The notes under the pieces: model-generated
What the model was told of the DNA's origin: nothing
Databases searched by the model: none
Seen by the model: the letters and a program-made list of their open reading frames with translations, nothing else
Part shown: piece by piece, positions 38,101 to 48,400 of the stretch
Layout: each line of letters opens with the position of its first letter
Position numbering within the stretch: position 1 is the stretch's first letter
NCBI RefSeq assembly: GCF_020740795.1
Contig: NC_067299.1
Coordinates: 11,295,333 to 11,359,332 of the forward strand
Direction of reading: 5' to 3'
Length of the DNA: 64,000 nt
Origin: Apus apus
Taxonomy: Eukaryota; Chordata; Aves; Apodiformes; Apodidae
Position numbers and translations under genes: made by a program

Positions 38101-41100
38101 AGGTCCCTGCTTACTAATGACCACAGAGGTGACCATTAAGGACCATGGATGTGACCACAGAGGTCACCAGCAACACGCAGGAGGCTCACTTTGGGGTGGC
38201 AGGAGACACAGATGGCTGGCTGCAAGGCACAAGCTGCTCAACACAGACCAGAACCTGCATCTTAGCTTGGATTTAAGGAGAGCTGAAAGAAACACCAGCA
38301 GTGGAGACAACTGGGCCCATAAGACATCCTTTCTTGATGGCCTGGATGGAGGTGAGCAGGCTCCCAGTGCAGGAGGACCAAGGAGCCACCTCTGCAGCTC
38401 TGCCCAGCCCTGCAGGTGCAGCCCCTTCTCATTAATGAAAACCATAAAATACAATTCAACATTAAAAAACATCCCAACAAAATCCTCAGAAAGGTGGCAA
38501 ACCAACCCCTCTTCCTGCAGTGACAGGCTGGAGGATCAGCTGTCTCAGGTGATGTCTACATCCCAACAGCCCCCAGTGACACATGCCACGGGTCCAGCTT
38601 CACCTTCTCCACATCCAGAGTCCCCAAATCCAAAATCCCTCCCAGCACAGTGAGGAGTGCCAGGATGGGCATTTAACCACATCTTGCCTTGAAATGGGAG
38701 TCCTGGACCAGATGGAACAGGCCCAGTCCAAAGCCAGGGCTGGCAAGGGGAAGCTCATAGCCAGAGGTGGGATGGGGACACCACGCTCCCAGAGCTCCAC
38801 CAGGGCACGTGCCCACGTCCCTGTCCCTGGCAGACTGGATGGGAGGGTCTGAGGAAGGAAGTGGTGCCAGGGGTTTCTGCCTCACTGGGAAAGCTGGAAA
38901 TGGAGCTCCCAGTTTAAGCACTGTTTCCTGCCAGCTTTTCCTGGTAAAGCAAGGACACGTTTTTCCAACCAAAGAGGCTCCTGGTGACCCTCCAGAGTGG
39001 GGAGATATGGTGTGGGAGTGATGGGGGAACTGGCAGCTCCTGGCTCTGGGTGGTGGCCTCCAGGACCCTCCATCCCCAAGACCCATCTCCATTTGAAGCA
39101 CACATAATGTCTGTGTGGATGGCAGAAAAATTTCCTGAGGACAAGCTGGATGCTGTGTCTGTGCCCTCACAGGTGCAGCAGGTGGTCACCTCCCCGCTGC
39201 ATCCCCCAGGATGGCAGGGCAGGGTGGGGAGTCTGTCCCAGGAGCTACTCAGAGCAGGCACTGGGACTTGGGAGATGCTCAGACCGCTGCTCCAGCAGCC
39301 CTGGCAGCCAGAGGAGAGCCAGGCAGCAGCTGCTCCTCTCCAGGAGCTTTGGCTCAGAGATTGGGTTAGGAAGGAGGGAAATCTGGGGCTGCCTTGAAGG
39401 CAAAGCTCACACCTCTGCCGTGATGGGGTGGGGTTTGTCACTCTGACCCACAGGTGCCAACACCCTCAGGCACCTGCAGCTGATGATATTTTCATTTTAG
39501 TTTCATGAAGAGCTTCCATACCACAAGGGCTTGATCCAACCTGCCAGGCCCCCACTGCCTTGGCAGTGCCACCAACCCTGCTCCAGATTCTTGCCCATGG
39601 AGGGACATCAACCCCTGTCCCCATAACCAGCAAGCACCGGGAAGGCTGCAAGTCCTGGGAATACTACAAGCACTACTTGAGTGGTACAAGGAAACCTGGA
39701 ACACAGAGAGGATCAGGCTGTTCAGGGAATGATCAGGTCAGATCATACAGACAGCGGACGATCCAACCTCATATCCCTGCCCTGGTGCAGCAGCACCTGC
39801 CTGAGTAGCTTGTCCTCCCTCTACAGCAACAAAGGGGTCCCCAGAAACCCCCCACAGGGTCTTTTCTTCTGGCTTGATCTGCTACTGCTGCCCTGTCCCG
39901 GGGCAATTTTGTGCTGTTCCCGCAGGACTCCAGGAACCCCACTGCCAGGGAGCACTGCCCACCCGAGGAATGAGCTGACCCCCACCCCACCAGACCCCCA
40001 CAGCTCTCGACCCTCACAGGGAGGTGCTAGGCCAGAGCTGAACCACCAGCAACCCCACACCAGGGGCACCCCCGGCCGTGGTTCATGTCAAACTCCTCTC
40101 CAGGCACATGCCCACAGGGACAGAGAAGGCCAAAAATGCATGGAGGGACCTGGGACAGAGCGACAGAGGCTTTCTGAGCCCTGAGAAACACATCTGCCTT
40201 CCACAGGCACACCCACCCACCCTCATCCCCTGCCAGGCCTCCTCCAGGTCTCCTCTGAACGGCAAACCCGGTGCTGAAGAGCCGAGCTCTGCCGGAGCCG
40301 CACGGCGCCTTCCCGCTTCCAAAAGGAAATGAGTGTTGATTAAAGAATCCTGAGCTATTGCAAATTATTTGGAGAAACTGAGTAAGTCGCAGTGCAGATC
40401 CTCTTAGTAATGCTCCCTCGTTTCTCCTTAATTCCTTTCTATAAATGGAGAGCTGGGACGGACCATACCTCCGAGGGTGACCAAGCCCTGCAGAGCCAGA
40501 GCTCTGGGGAAGCAGGGAGACCTGGCTACAAGAAGCCTGGAAAAAAATATCCATGAGCTTAATTAAAAAGCAAATCCCAGCGTAGCAAAGCTTCCCGGAG
40601 CTGTGGGGCAACTTCTCAGAGGACACATCTTGAACCATCACCCACCAATAGCAAATCACGGGGGCTCAGGAAGGGTTTTTCTCTGGCAAAATCCCAAAGG
40701 AAAGGTGGCTGGATAATGCCGGGCTGCTTGATGTCCCACTGGAGACATTAAAAAGACATTCCCATCATTTAATCCAGGCTATTTGGCTGCATCCACTGCC
40801 AGATCCATGAGCACTCCTGTCCCAGCTGGCTACACACCTGAGCTGCTCCAGGGATGAAGCGCCTTGACCAGGGCTGTGCAAGGATCTCCGTGAAGCTGCT
40901 GCAGATTTTCTTGCCTCCTGCTCCCACCGGATGAGAAAAAGTCCCCCAAATGACACGAGTCTCAGATTTCCCTTTGCTTGCGTCACTGGAACAACCACAT
41001 TTCCCCCCAAGCAACGTTGGCCTCTGGTGTTGGAGACCCCAGCATCTCGCTGGCCCTGCCGGGGTCAGATGCCAGTGGCGGTGGCTTGAGGCGCACCCCT

Positions 41101-44100
41101 CCAGGAGGAGATGCTGATGCCACCAGCTGGGATGCCAGCAGGAGTAGGAGGACCAAGATGTACCACAGACAGTTTAGAAATCCCAGGGACACCAGCATGG
41201 GGGCCTCAGAGGGTGCCTGGGGACACCTTGTCCCATACCCTGCCCTGCTGCCCCCCTACTGCTCCATGACACATGGGACACCGCAAACTGGAGTCACTGG
41301 GAAGACAGCCCTGGGCTCCACAAGCCGCACTGAAAGCCAAAGCATCACTGTGAGACTCTTCCTGGAAGAGACCCCTGGCATCACTGCTGCTGGGTCTGCT
41401 CTCCTGAGGCTGGGAGGATGATGACTTCAGAGCCGTGTCACACTCGGTGTACCCGCCATCCATGCTCTCCAGCGTGTGGCAAAGCCCCATGTGAGCGCTA
41501 TGGAGAAGCTCTTCCAGCACGTGTGCTTCTTTCACAGGAGGAACCACCCAGGAAGTGGCGATGTAACGTTCAGAGGTCTCCACCCCACAAGAGATACAAG
41601 ATTACTCTTGCCAAGGCCTGAATTGGTGAGCTTTAGTAACATCAGCAGAAGGCTGCAAATAAGTGGAAGGACACACGTTTTGAGCGTACCTGAACAGCCC
41701 ACCCCGCTAGCTGCCAGCCTCTCCCAAGGGCAGCAGGGTGGCATCAGAGGTTGGGGTCCACAGGATGATTTGCCCACGAGCTGCACGTGCAAGGACCTAA
41801 ACCACTCACTCCTCCTGGCCTTTCCAGAGCTTCCAGCAAAAATAATGAGTTCAACACCATCAAGAGCAGCGTTGGACTGGGGTAGGATGAGGCAGCACAA
41901 TCTGATTGCTCCTCCACCTTCCAGGCAAGCAAAGGATGGGTCCCAAGGGCTCAAGTGAGACAGGTGATGGCAGGAGGGGAGAGCAAGGCTGGAAGGGTTT
42001 GGTTCCTCCAAGGCCAGAGATGAGAGCTGGCTACATAGAAAACATCACTGAAAACATCAGGAGACCAGCACCCAACGAGTTGGGCCACAGGGTTTTCTCC
42101 ATGGCCATAAGCAATTTATGCAGGTTATTACTTGGACATGTGGCTTTAAAATCCAATTTAAGGAAGAAGGAATTTTCCAACACACAGATAAACCTTTGGG
42201 GAAGAAAAAGGATCAGCAAAAAAAACGGATTTTGAGGAGAACAACTGGCAAAAAGCAAGGCCACAGAAAAAGCCAAACCTCACCAACAACTATCGGACAA
42301 GTTGACACTATAAAACTTGCATCCCTTTGAAGGCTCCAGCTGAAGTAACATCAAAAGAGACGTCAGCAGAGGCTGCAGAAAAGCCTGGGGAGTGCTTTGG
42401 TCACCTCTGGCACTGAAAGGGCTGTCAGGCCTTGGCACAGGCTGCCAGGTGGTGGAGCTCCCATCCCTGGAGGGACTTCAAAGGGTTAGTCGTGGTCTTG
42501 GCAGTACTGGGGTAATGGTTGGACTTGATGATCTGAAAGGTCTTCTCCAACCAAAATGATCCAATGATTCTATGAAGGGCCAGCACAGGCCACAGATCCC
42601 ACTGCCAGGCACTTCTGACCTGCTGCCACTGGAGACCCCAGGGCACAGCCAGACCCCAGCATGGGTGGCTGGGTCCCAGGAGAGGCAGAAAAGCTCCCCA
42701 GGACCCCTGCACGGCTCTGCAGCTGTTCCCCATGAAAACCACTTGTTATGCTTCTCACTTAATTACTGATACAGGCACTTGGTCACCCGTGGCCCTAGTT
42801 GCCCAGCTGGCTCAGCCATGGCCAGAGCTGCTCTGCTGAGAGGATCTCATGTGAAGATGGTTTCCTCCAGCAGTGGTGATGTCTGTCTGGGGAGGGAGGA
42901 TGGCTGTGTTTTCCAGGGCTGGTGGTTCCAGAAGGTCCTCCACTGCCTTCAAATATTCCTGAAATGCTCCCAATGGTCCTGACCGGAGTCTTCTGCTTCA
43001 CATCAAATGCCAGTATTTGGGCATTCTTTGGAACAGGAGGAAAGAAGAGTGAGGCTGGAAGCTGCAGGGAGCAGACGGCAGGAGCTCATCTCCAGACACG
43101 CGCTGTGGTGATCAGCTCCCTTGGGAGGTTCTACCTGACAGAAACACCCGGGGTGTGGACTGCCCTAGTGGGGTGCTCCCGAATTCAGGGCTGCTGGGAT
43201 GCCCCGGGGATGCAGAGCCTGGGGGTGCCCCAGTGGTGTTGCTGGGCAGCCTCCTGTGCCTCCAGCAGGCCCAGGACAGGGCGTCCCTCGCCCATCTCCC
43301 CCCAGCTCTGCATCCCGAGGCAGAGCTGGGAGCAGCCAGCCCATACCTGAGGGACCTTCCTGTCCCTATTCTAGCTGCTGGAGCACCGCGAACACCAAAA
43401 TCCCTCTTCCCCCCGAGAGCAGCACCGGGGACGAACTCTCCTCCCTGCAAGAACGGACCCTAAAAAAGCACTTTTCACCCCAAACTTGTTTCCATCCCTA
43501 ACGCCGGGCCGAGGGGCTGCCCCCACGGGCTGGAGGGGCTGTGACAGCAGCGCTGCGTGCGGGGACAAGGGGACGTGCGGACACAGAAGGGCACGCGGGG
43601 ACAGGGGTACTTGTCTCATCACCCACCAGGAAAGCCGGTGAAGCGGGTGCGGGAGCAGCACCGGGGGGAGCGGCTGTGACCGCGGGGTCGAGCCCGCTGA
43701 GCCCCGGAGGAGGGTGCCCGGTGCCCGCGGCCATCCCAGCTCCCGCCGCTCCTCCTGACCCTACCCCGGGAGGCACCGGCGGTCGCGAACTGCCCGGAAA
43801 GGAATTCCGCTGGATGCAACCCTTTATTCCAGGAATAAACCTGGATGCCGTGCTGAGAGCGGGGGAGGGGGGGGCGTCCCCGGAGGGTTCCCAGGGGGAA
43901 ATCCCCGGGGGGGGGGGCGTTCTGGGGAGATGTCCCGAAGAGGCTCCCCGGGGGGCTGCAGGATGCCGGGAGGGTCCCTGAGAGGTGTCCGGGGTTCCGG
44001 GGGGGTCCCTGGGAAGGGTGTGGGGTTCCGGCGGGAGTCTCCGAGATGGGCTTGGAGGGGGATCCCCGGGGAGTGCGGGGTCCCGGGGGGGGTCCCAGGG

Positions 44101-44130
44101 CCGCGCACTTACCACCTTTCCCAGCTCCAT
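20101..44130 (-). CDS. HIP1: HIP1, huntingtin-interacting protein 1, clathrin/actin adaptor (31 coding exons, 1008 aa)
   Basis: Coding exons on minus: 44130-44113, 36184-36121, 35543-35401, 35027-34971, 34489-34409, 33292-33216, 32957-32896, 31062-30922, 30384-30327, 27172-27097, 26698-26567, 25983-25886, 25714-25642, 25311-25128, 25023-24935, 24845-24729, 24641-24540, 24250-24056, 23904-23757, 23622-23536, 23442-23335, 23060-22924, 22827-22717, 22607-22549, 22415-22322, 21922-21822, 21712-21607, 21476-21353, 21134-21073, 20532-20421 and 20111-20101. Total 3027 nt, all phases consistent. Domains: ANTH lipid-binding domain (about 7-260), clathrin-box and AP2 motifs (295-325), coiled coil (about 336-640), THATCH/I-LWEQ actin-binding domain (about 745-980), then a C-terminal helix (LELENQLQKERQKL). 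Known role: coupling phosphoinositides, clathrin, AP2 and F-actin during endocytosis. The whole of ANTH and THATCH aligns closely with human HIP1 as I recall it, rather than with HIP1R. Oddities: intron 2 is AT-AC, exon 1 has six codons, and the last exon has only three codons before the stop. Confidence 0.95.
20533..21072 (-). other. HIP1 3'-half introns longer than 300 nt
   Basis: Introns 20112-20420, 20533-21072, 21923-22321, 25984-26566 and 26699-27096 hold no gene, RNA or transposon that I recognise. Intron 22 exons and the THATCH exons around them are otherwise separated by very short introns (about 80-300 nt). Confidence 0.55.
21353..23060 (-). other. HIP1: HIP1 exons encoding the THATCH/I-LWEQ actin-binding domain
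   Basis: These exons encode about residues 704-947, including the strongly conserved block LGDLVDKEMAAT, the KDLQREIVESGR segment and KAVGWGATVMVDAADLVVQG. In this family the domain binds F-actin and an upstream helix regulates it. The last part of the domain continues in exons 21134-21073 and 20532-20421. Confidence 0.85.
21535..21585. repeat. Perfect 18-bp inverted repeat in a short HIP1 intron
   Basis: Arms at 21535-21552 (CCATGGTTCAGGGTGACC) and 21568-21585 are exact reverse complements, with a 15-nt spacer. They lie inside the 130-nt intron 21477-21606, so the nascent transcript could form a strong hairpin between donor and acceptor. Confidence 0.95.
23095..23315. repeat. Degenerate CCCAGCCCCTGCC repeat in HIP1 intron 21
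   Basis: The intron 23061-23334 consists largely of loosely repeated blocks (CCAGCCC-TGCC, CCAGAATCCTGCC, CATCCCAGCC), similar in flavour to the 16.9-kb minisatellite but far more degenerate. Confidence 0.6.
25886..26698 (-). other. HIP1: HIP1 exons with clathrin-box and AP2-binding motifs
   Basis: The exon at 26698-26567 encodes residues 260-303, with LVEME at 295-299 where human HIP1 has the type I clathrin box LMDMD. The exon at 25983-25886 encodes FDNKF and DPF (306-310, 321-323), matching the AP2 alpha-ear motifs FXDXF-like and DPF of human HIP1. These two short exons give the linker between ANTH and the coiled coil its endocytic-adaptor function. Confidence 0.8.
27438..27544 (+). mobile_element. 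CR1 LINE 3' fragment
   Basis: Typical CR1 3' tail: GTTGGACTAGATGATCTTCAA followed after a short gap by AACCTAAACCACTGTGAG and CTATGAA. It is about 100 bp and antisense to HIP1. Confidence 0.8.
28221..29095 (-). mobile_element. CR1 LINE fragment, about 0.9 kb
   Basis: Reverse-orientation CR1: begins GTTCTGGTTGGAAGGGACC, continues with the usual CCAACCTGCCCTTCAACACTT and CTCAGCCTGTCTCCATAG blocks and reaches the CTGGATGAACTTCATGAGGTT region. Sense to HIP1 and 5'-truncated. A short CATC run interrupts it near 28905. Confidence 0.85.
30385..30921 (-). other. HIP1 introns 8, 5, 4 and 3
   Basis: Introns 30385-30921, 34490-34970 and 35028-35400 hold nothing I recognise. Intron 31063-32895 and intron 33293-34408 each carry one CR1 fragment and otherwise unrecognised sequence. 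Confidence 0.55.
31612..32260 (-). mobile_element. CR1 LINE fragment, about 0.65 kb
   Basis: Reverse-orientation CR1 in the 31063-32895 HIP1 intron: ACCATGTCCCTCAGCACC-like start, TAAACCTCCCCTGGCACAAC, CTCCAGGCTGGACACCCCCAG and the TTGGCCACCTGAGCACAC region, with a small internal deletion near the 3' end. Confidence 0.8.
33835..34196 (+). mobile_element. CR1 LINE 3' fragment with intact terminal repeats
   Basis: Plus-oriented CR1 ending in the diagnostic octamer repeats ATTCTATGATTCTATG at about 34179-34194, preceded by CTGGACCAGATGATCCTGGAG. Antisense to HIP1. Confidence 0.88.
34409..36184 (-). other. HIP1: HIP1 exons 2-5, N-terminal part of the ANTH domain
   Basis: Exons 36184-36121, 35543-35401, 35027-34971 and 34489-34409 encode residues 7-121: TVSINKAINAQEVAVKEKHA, then CILGTHHEKGAQTFWSVV and LCWKFCHVFHKLLRDG. 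This basic helical region binds phosphoinositides in ANTH proteins. The remainder of the domain is in exons 33292-27097. Confidence 0.88.
35544..36120 (-). other. HIP1: U12-type (AT-AC) intron in HIP1
   Basis: Exon 2 ends GCCAGGA and is followed on minus by ATATCCTT, a perfect U12 5' splice site of the AT-AC class. The intron ends TTCCTTGACTGGTCTCCAC, which contains the U12 branch consensus TCCTTGAC about 10 nt before a terminal AC. Joining A|CG restores T-C-I-L-G-T-H-H as in human HIP1. No GT donor exists at this position. Confidence 0.9.
36549..36915 (-). mobile_element. CR1 LINE fragment
   Basis: Reverse-orientation CR1 beginning TCATAGAATCATAAACTTTG (the complemented terminal octamers) and running through CCTGGCCTTAAAAACCTCC and CACCTAAACCTCCCCTC blocks. 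Sense to HIP1. Confidence 0.88.
37161..37300 (-). mobile_element. CR1 LINE 3' fragment
   Basis: Reverse-orientation CR1 tail: AGAATCATAGAACCATTCAG followed by GTTGGAAAAGACCCTTGGGA. It is about 140 bp and of a different subfamily from the copy at 36549. Confidence 0.82.
37587..37775 (-). mobile_element. CR1 LINE 3' fragment
   Basis: Reverse-orientation CR1: CACAGAATCATCCTGGTTGG, then AAGATCATCAAGTCCAACC and GGTGACTCCACCACCTCCC. Sense to HIP1. Confidence 0.85.
42410..42575 (+). mobile_element. CR1 LINE 3' fragment
   Basis: Plus-oriented CR1 tail: CTCCCATCCCTGGAGGGACT, GGTTGGACTTGATGATCTGA, and ending ATGATTCTATGAAG. Antisense to HIP1. Confidence 0.85.
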
Positions 44131-45000
44131 GGCGGGGTCCGGCCCCGCGGCCGGCGGCGCTGGAAGGTTCTGCCGGGCGGCGGCGAAGCGAAGACGCGGG
44201 GAGGGGGGGGGCGGGGGGGGAACCGAGGGGGCGCGCACCCGCTCACGGGCGCGCTCCCGCGAGGGGCGGCACTGCCGGGGGGGGGGGGGGCGCGGCGCTC
44301 CGCCGGGATAACAAAGGAGCCCGGTGGGGGGGAGGGGGAGGCACCGCCCCCGCCGAACCGCCCCCCCGTGCCCGCCGCGGCACCGCCCCCAGCCCGGGGG
44401 CCGGGGGGGCCGGCCCGGGGGGCGGGCCAGGCGGTGGGTTCCGCTCCCCCGGCGCGGCCCGGCTGGCCCCGCCGCCAGACCCCCGGGCCGACCCCCGGCC
44501 CTGCCCCTGCTCCGTCCCTGTGCCAGGGGCAGCTCTGGCCTCCGACCCGCACAGGGTTCCCCCCTCGGGCCATCTCAGTTCCAGCAGCACAAGCCATTAA
44601 CCCGGCAGGGTCAGGGAGCCCCCCCGTCCTCAGCCCGACCCCGCGCTGCCCGGGCAGGGCCGCTGACCCCCGGGCTCGCTGCGCTCCGGTGGCTGCTCGG
44701 CCACTCGCTCCGGGATGGCGACTTGGCTTAACGAGATGTCGGGATCCCACATCCCGGCGGATCCAACAGCCCTGCGGGGGCTCAGCAGGATGGGGGGCTG
44801 CCCCCGCGCCCAGCTCCGCGCCCGCCCCCCGCTAACCGCAGCCCTGGGGCAGCTTTTAGGGCCAGGGGGTGTTTGCCTCAGGTGGCTGCTAAAGCCTCGG
44901 CTGCAATTCCTGGGATGGACAGGCGGATGCCGGGACAGACGGATGCCGGGACAGACGGATGCCGGGACGGGCGGACGCGCCGCTCGGCAGCGCTCCTGGC
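43500..45000 (-). promoter_or_regulatory. HIP1: HIP1 CpG island and promoter region
   Basis: Dense CpG-rich sequence surrounds the inferred HIP1 first coding exon (44130-44113, ATG in GCCATGG, an ideal Kozak context, donor GTAAGT). Long G homopolymers occur at about 43902-43918, 44206-44220 and 44277-44290. No TATA box is evident. The transcription start is not determinable. Confidence 0.65.
44926..44975 (+). repeat. 16-bp tandem repeat (ATGCCGGGACAGACGG)
   Basis: Three consecutive near-identical 16-bp units lie at the upstream edge of the HIP1 CpG island; the third is diverged. Confidence 0.8.
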
Positions 45001-46929
45001 ACGCGGCTCCTCCGCTGCTTTTGCTGGGCCAAAGACGTTTTGCTGGGCCTGACGGTTTCCAGCAGCAGCTGAATTCCTCCAGGAGCAGTGGCTGGTCCCT
45101 GCTCCAGGTCCGGGGTGAGCAGGAGCAGCACTCCAGGGACAGGAACCTGCCCCGACTGCGGGTCCTTGCCCCTGTCACAGCTCCCTGCCCCTCTCGAGGG
45201 TATTTGCCCCTGTCACAACAGTCACGATTGGGCTCAACAGCAGAGGGGTTTGTGCCCACCCCGCAGCCAAGCCCCTCAGAGATTCCCAGCCATGATGCTG
45301 CTGTGGAAAGTGATCCCTGGGTCCTCGCTGTGCAGACCAGCCCCCAGCCTGCTGTTGTCCCTGGCTTAATGGGATCCTGGAATTAATTAATTCACCCTTA
45401 GCTGGGTTTAGCATCACTCTGAACCTGAGTCCTCAAGTGCTTCCTTGCTGTCTCAGGATGTCCTGCAGATGCTTCCCACAGCACTGTCTCCAGAGTAAAC
45501 AAGCAGCCCCAGGGACCCCAGCCCTACAATTAGTGCTTGGCCATCAGGTTTTAATACTTCATTTGCATGAAGAGACCTTAAGGCAAGTATGCAAAGAGCA
45601 CACCCGTAAGACATAGCCCAAAACAAAGAGCATCCTCTGGAGCAAAACCCAATCCCCCCCTCACATATGATGGATGTGACTTTTCCTATGATGCCACCTG
45701 CATGGGAAATTGATAAGTGCTGTAAACTTCCATGCAGGATCCATCCTTTAGCTGTGTTTACTGGTGACACCCTGGAGATGCCACAGAAACCCATGTGCAA
45801 CCATTGCCAACTCCCCATCTCCCACATACAGGCTTTGTGCTCACAACATCCCTCCTTAATCCCACAAATAAAGTCAGCTCATCATCATTAACCTTATTTT
45901 TCAAAATCAAGCTTTCATGCAAAGCTCATTCCTGACCCAAGCATCTCAGCCAGTTTAGAGAGAAGGTGGTTGTTGCTGTTATTGATGGATCCTATGGATG
46001 CTGCAGAGCTGGGACATCCAAGTGTCCAGCTGGTGTGGCACAGCCACTGCATGGTTCCCCACGGCTGACCTCCTCTGGGCCAGCAAAGCCTGAATTCTGG
46101 GAGCCACCAGGAAGCCCTCAGGGTGAGTGTTGTCCCGAAAGCAGCTCCATTCCCTGGTGTGCAAGAAGCCAATCCACACAGAGCTGAGGGATTTGCCTTA
46201 ATATCCAGCTCTGCACAGAGCAGGGAGCAGAGGGGTGTTCCACACAGCAAGCTCAGCCCCCCCAAACCACAAGTGCTACTTTTATACCCAAAACGTGAGA
46301 AAGAAGTTGATCTCTAACATTATTCTGTCACTCACACACACGACTGGTCAACTCACTCCTTGCTTCCATTGACAATGGCAATGCTCAAAACTGTCACTGT
46401 GCCTGCTCCAAGAGTGAGGGGCTTGTTGTTAGCAGGGGTCCCTCTTGCCTGTGTGTGGGGGTATTTTACTATGCTAATGACCATTAATATATTAATAGGG
46501 TGAATCCAATTACTCAGTGTTTCCCCCCATTGCCCCAGGCTGCCCCCAAGACAAGCTGTGGGCAGTGCTCCTCTCCATCCCTGTCCTCTCTCCTGCAGAT
46601 GTCTTGCTGCCTGGCTCAAGGGCTGGTGACTTCTTGGGATGTGTTTTTCCCTATTTGGAATTTGTTTTTTGTCTAATTCTTGTTTTTTCACTGTTATCTA
46701 GGCCCTGATTTTATTCTGAGTGTCCCTTATGTTCTATTTTATGTGATTTTTTCCCCAAATGTGATTTTTTCCCCCCAAATTTTATTTATTTCCTTTAATA
46801 ACTGACATCAAAGGGAGAGAGCTCCAGGTCTACTGGCTTCACAGAGACAAGGGTCTTCAGCTAGAGAGCAAAGGTAAGAGCCAAGGCAGCTCTAGAAGAA
46901 AACCTACAAATTAATTTAAAGGAATATGG

Positions 46930-47034
46930 GGGGGCCATTGTTTAGTGGTGGCCATAGCAGTGCTGGGTTAATTGTTGGACTTGATGATCTGAAAGGTCTT
47001 TTCCCACTCAAATGATTCCATGATTCTTTGGCAC
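46930..47034 (+). mobile_element. CR1 LINE 3' fragment
   Basis: Plus-oriented CR1 tail: GTGGCCATAGCAGTGCTGGG, TTGGACTTGATGATCTGAAA, and ending TGATTCCATGATTCTTTGG. Confidence 0.82.
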
Positions 47035-47749
47035 TTGCTCTAAATCTTGGTGCAGCTGTGGCAGGAGCCAGGTGGGATGTACAGTTGGGTGTGCAAACCC
47101 ACATGCTTCATCCCGGGCTCCAGCAACGCTTTCCAGGGCTGCATCCCATCCCAGCTATTCAGGATGAGCTTGTGGAGGACCAGCCCTAGCAAGCCTCTTG
47201 CTTGGGATGGGGGGAATTCCCTTGCAGATGAAGGCGGGGGGTGGGATGCTGAGGGTGAGCTGGAGGTGCTGCTGTCAACACCAGGGTATCAAAGGTGCTG
47301 CTCCTGCCAGCTGTTCCAGCCCTGGAGGAGGAAGAGAACTTTCCTGGTAGGGAATAGGGAAGGCAAAGCAAGGGCTGCTTCCCTGGGGCAGCCCCTCACT
47401 CCACCCTGTCCCTCAAGTGTCCATCATCCTTCTGGCTGATCCCAAGACTCCCCTCCACTCCCCATGGCTCTATTTAAGCTCCTCCAGTGCTTCACCCTGA
47501 GATCCCTTACTCCACCCTGGGAACACCCTCCATCCTCCTGCAGCTCCAATATTCTCCTGCAAGCTGCCAGGATAGTACATGCAGACCAGACTGTGATGGA
47601 TGAAGCAGGAACAGATGTCCAGCGTTTTCCCTGAGCCTGCTGGAGGCTCCATGAGCAGCTTTTCAACTCTACTTCGGCAACTGACTCCCATGAAAATGAA
47701 GGGAATAAGAGCTAAGACATTTTGGCAAATGTGGCCTGTTGTAATTCAC

Positions 47750-48400
47750 AGAATCACCAATGTTAGAAAAGACCTTTGAGATCACCAAGTCCAGCCTATG
47801 ACCAACACCCCCACATCTCCAGACCAGGGCACCAAGTGCCACCTCCAGCCTTTCCTTGAACACCTCCAGGGATGGTGCCTCCACCACTGCCCTGGGCAGC
47901 CCATCCCAATGTCTGATCACCCTCTCCATGAGGAAGTGCTTCCTGATATCCCACCTAAACCTCCCCTGGAGCAGCTTCAGGCCAGGCCCTCTCATCCTGT
48001 CACTGCTGGCCTGGGAGAAGAGCCCAACCCCACCTGAGCACGACCTCCCTCCAGGTGGTTGTAGAGAGTGAGAAGGTCCCCCCTGAGTCTCCTCTTCTCC
48101 AGGCTCAACACCCCCAGCTCCCTCAGCCTCTCCCTGTAAGACTTTCCCTCTGGTCCCTTCCCCAGCCTCGTTGTCTCCCCTGGACCTGCTCCAGCACCTC
48201 CAGGTCCTTCCTGCAGTGAGGGGCCCAGAGCTGCCCCCAGGACTGGAGCTGAGGCCTCCCCAGGGCTGAGCACAGGGGGAATCACCTCCCTGCTCCTGCT
48301 GGCCACACCATTCCTGACACAAGCCAGGATGCCACTGGCCTTCGGGCCACCTGGGCACACTGCTGGCTCGTGTCCAACCAGCTGTCAACCAGCAGCAGCT
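47750..48400 (-). mobile_element. CR1 LINE fragment, about 0.65 kb
   Basis: Reverse-orientation CR1 with the usual order of blocks: AGAATCACCAATGTTAGAAA, TTCCTTGAACACCTCCAGGG, CCACCTAAACCTCCCCTGGA, TCTCCAGGCTCAACACCCCC and CACCTGGGCACACTGCTGGC. Confidence 0.87.

Larger units (their letters stand above)
36185..44112 (-). other. HIP1 intron 1 (7.9 kb)
   Basis: The largest intron of the window contains four CR1 fragments (36549, 37161, 37587, 42410) and no further exon that I can support. A low-GC block at about 40315-40640 and another at 42080-42330 contrast with their surroundings. Confidence 0.65.

Noticed and set aside
43541-44835. Several long GC-rich open frames around the HIP1 promoter
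   Set aside because: They are stop-poor because of extreme GC content. Only the six-codon exon at 44130-44113 joins in phase to HIP1.
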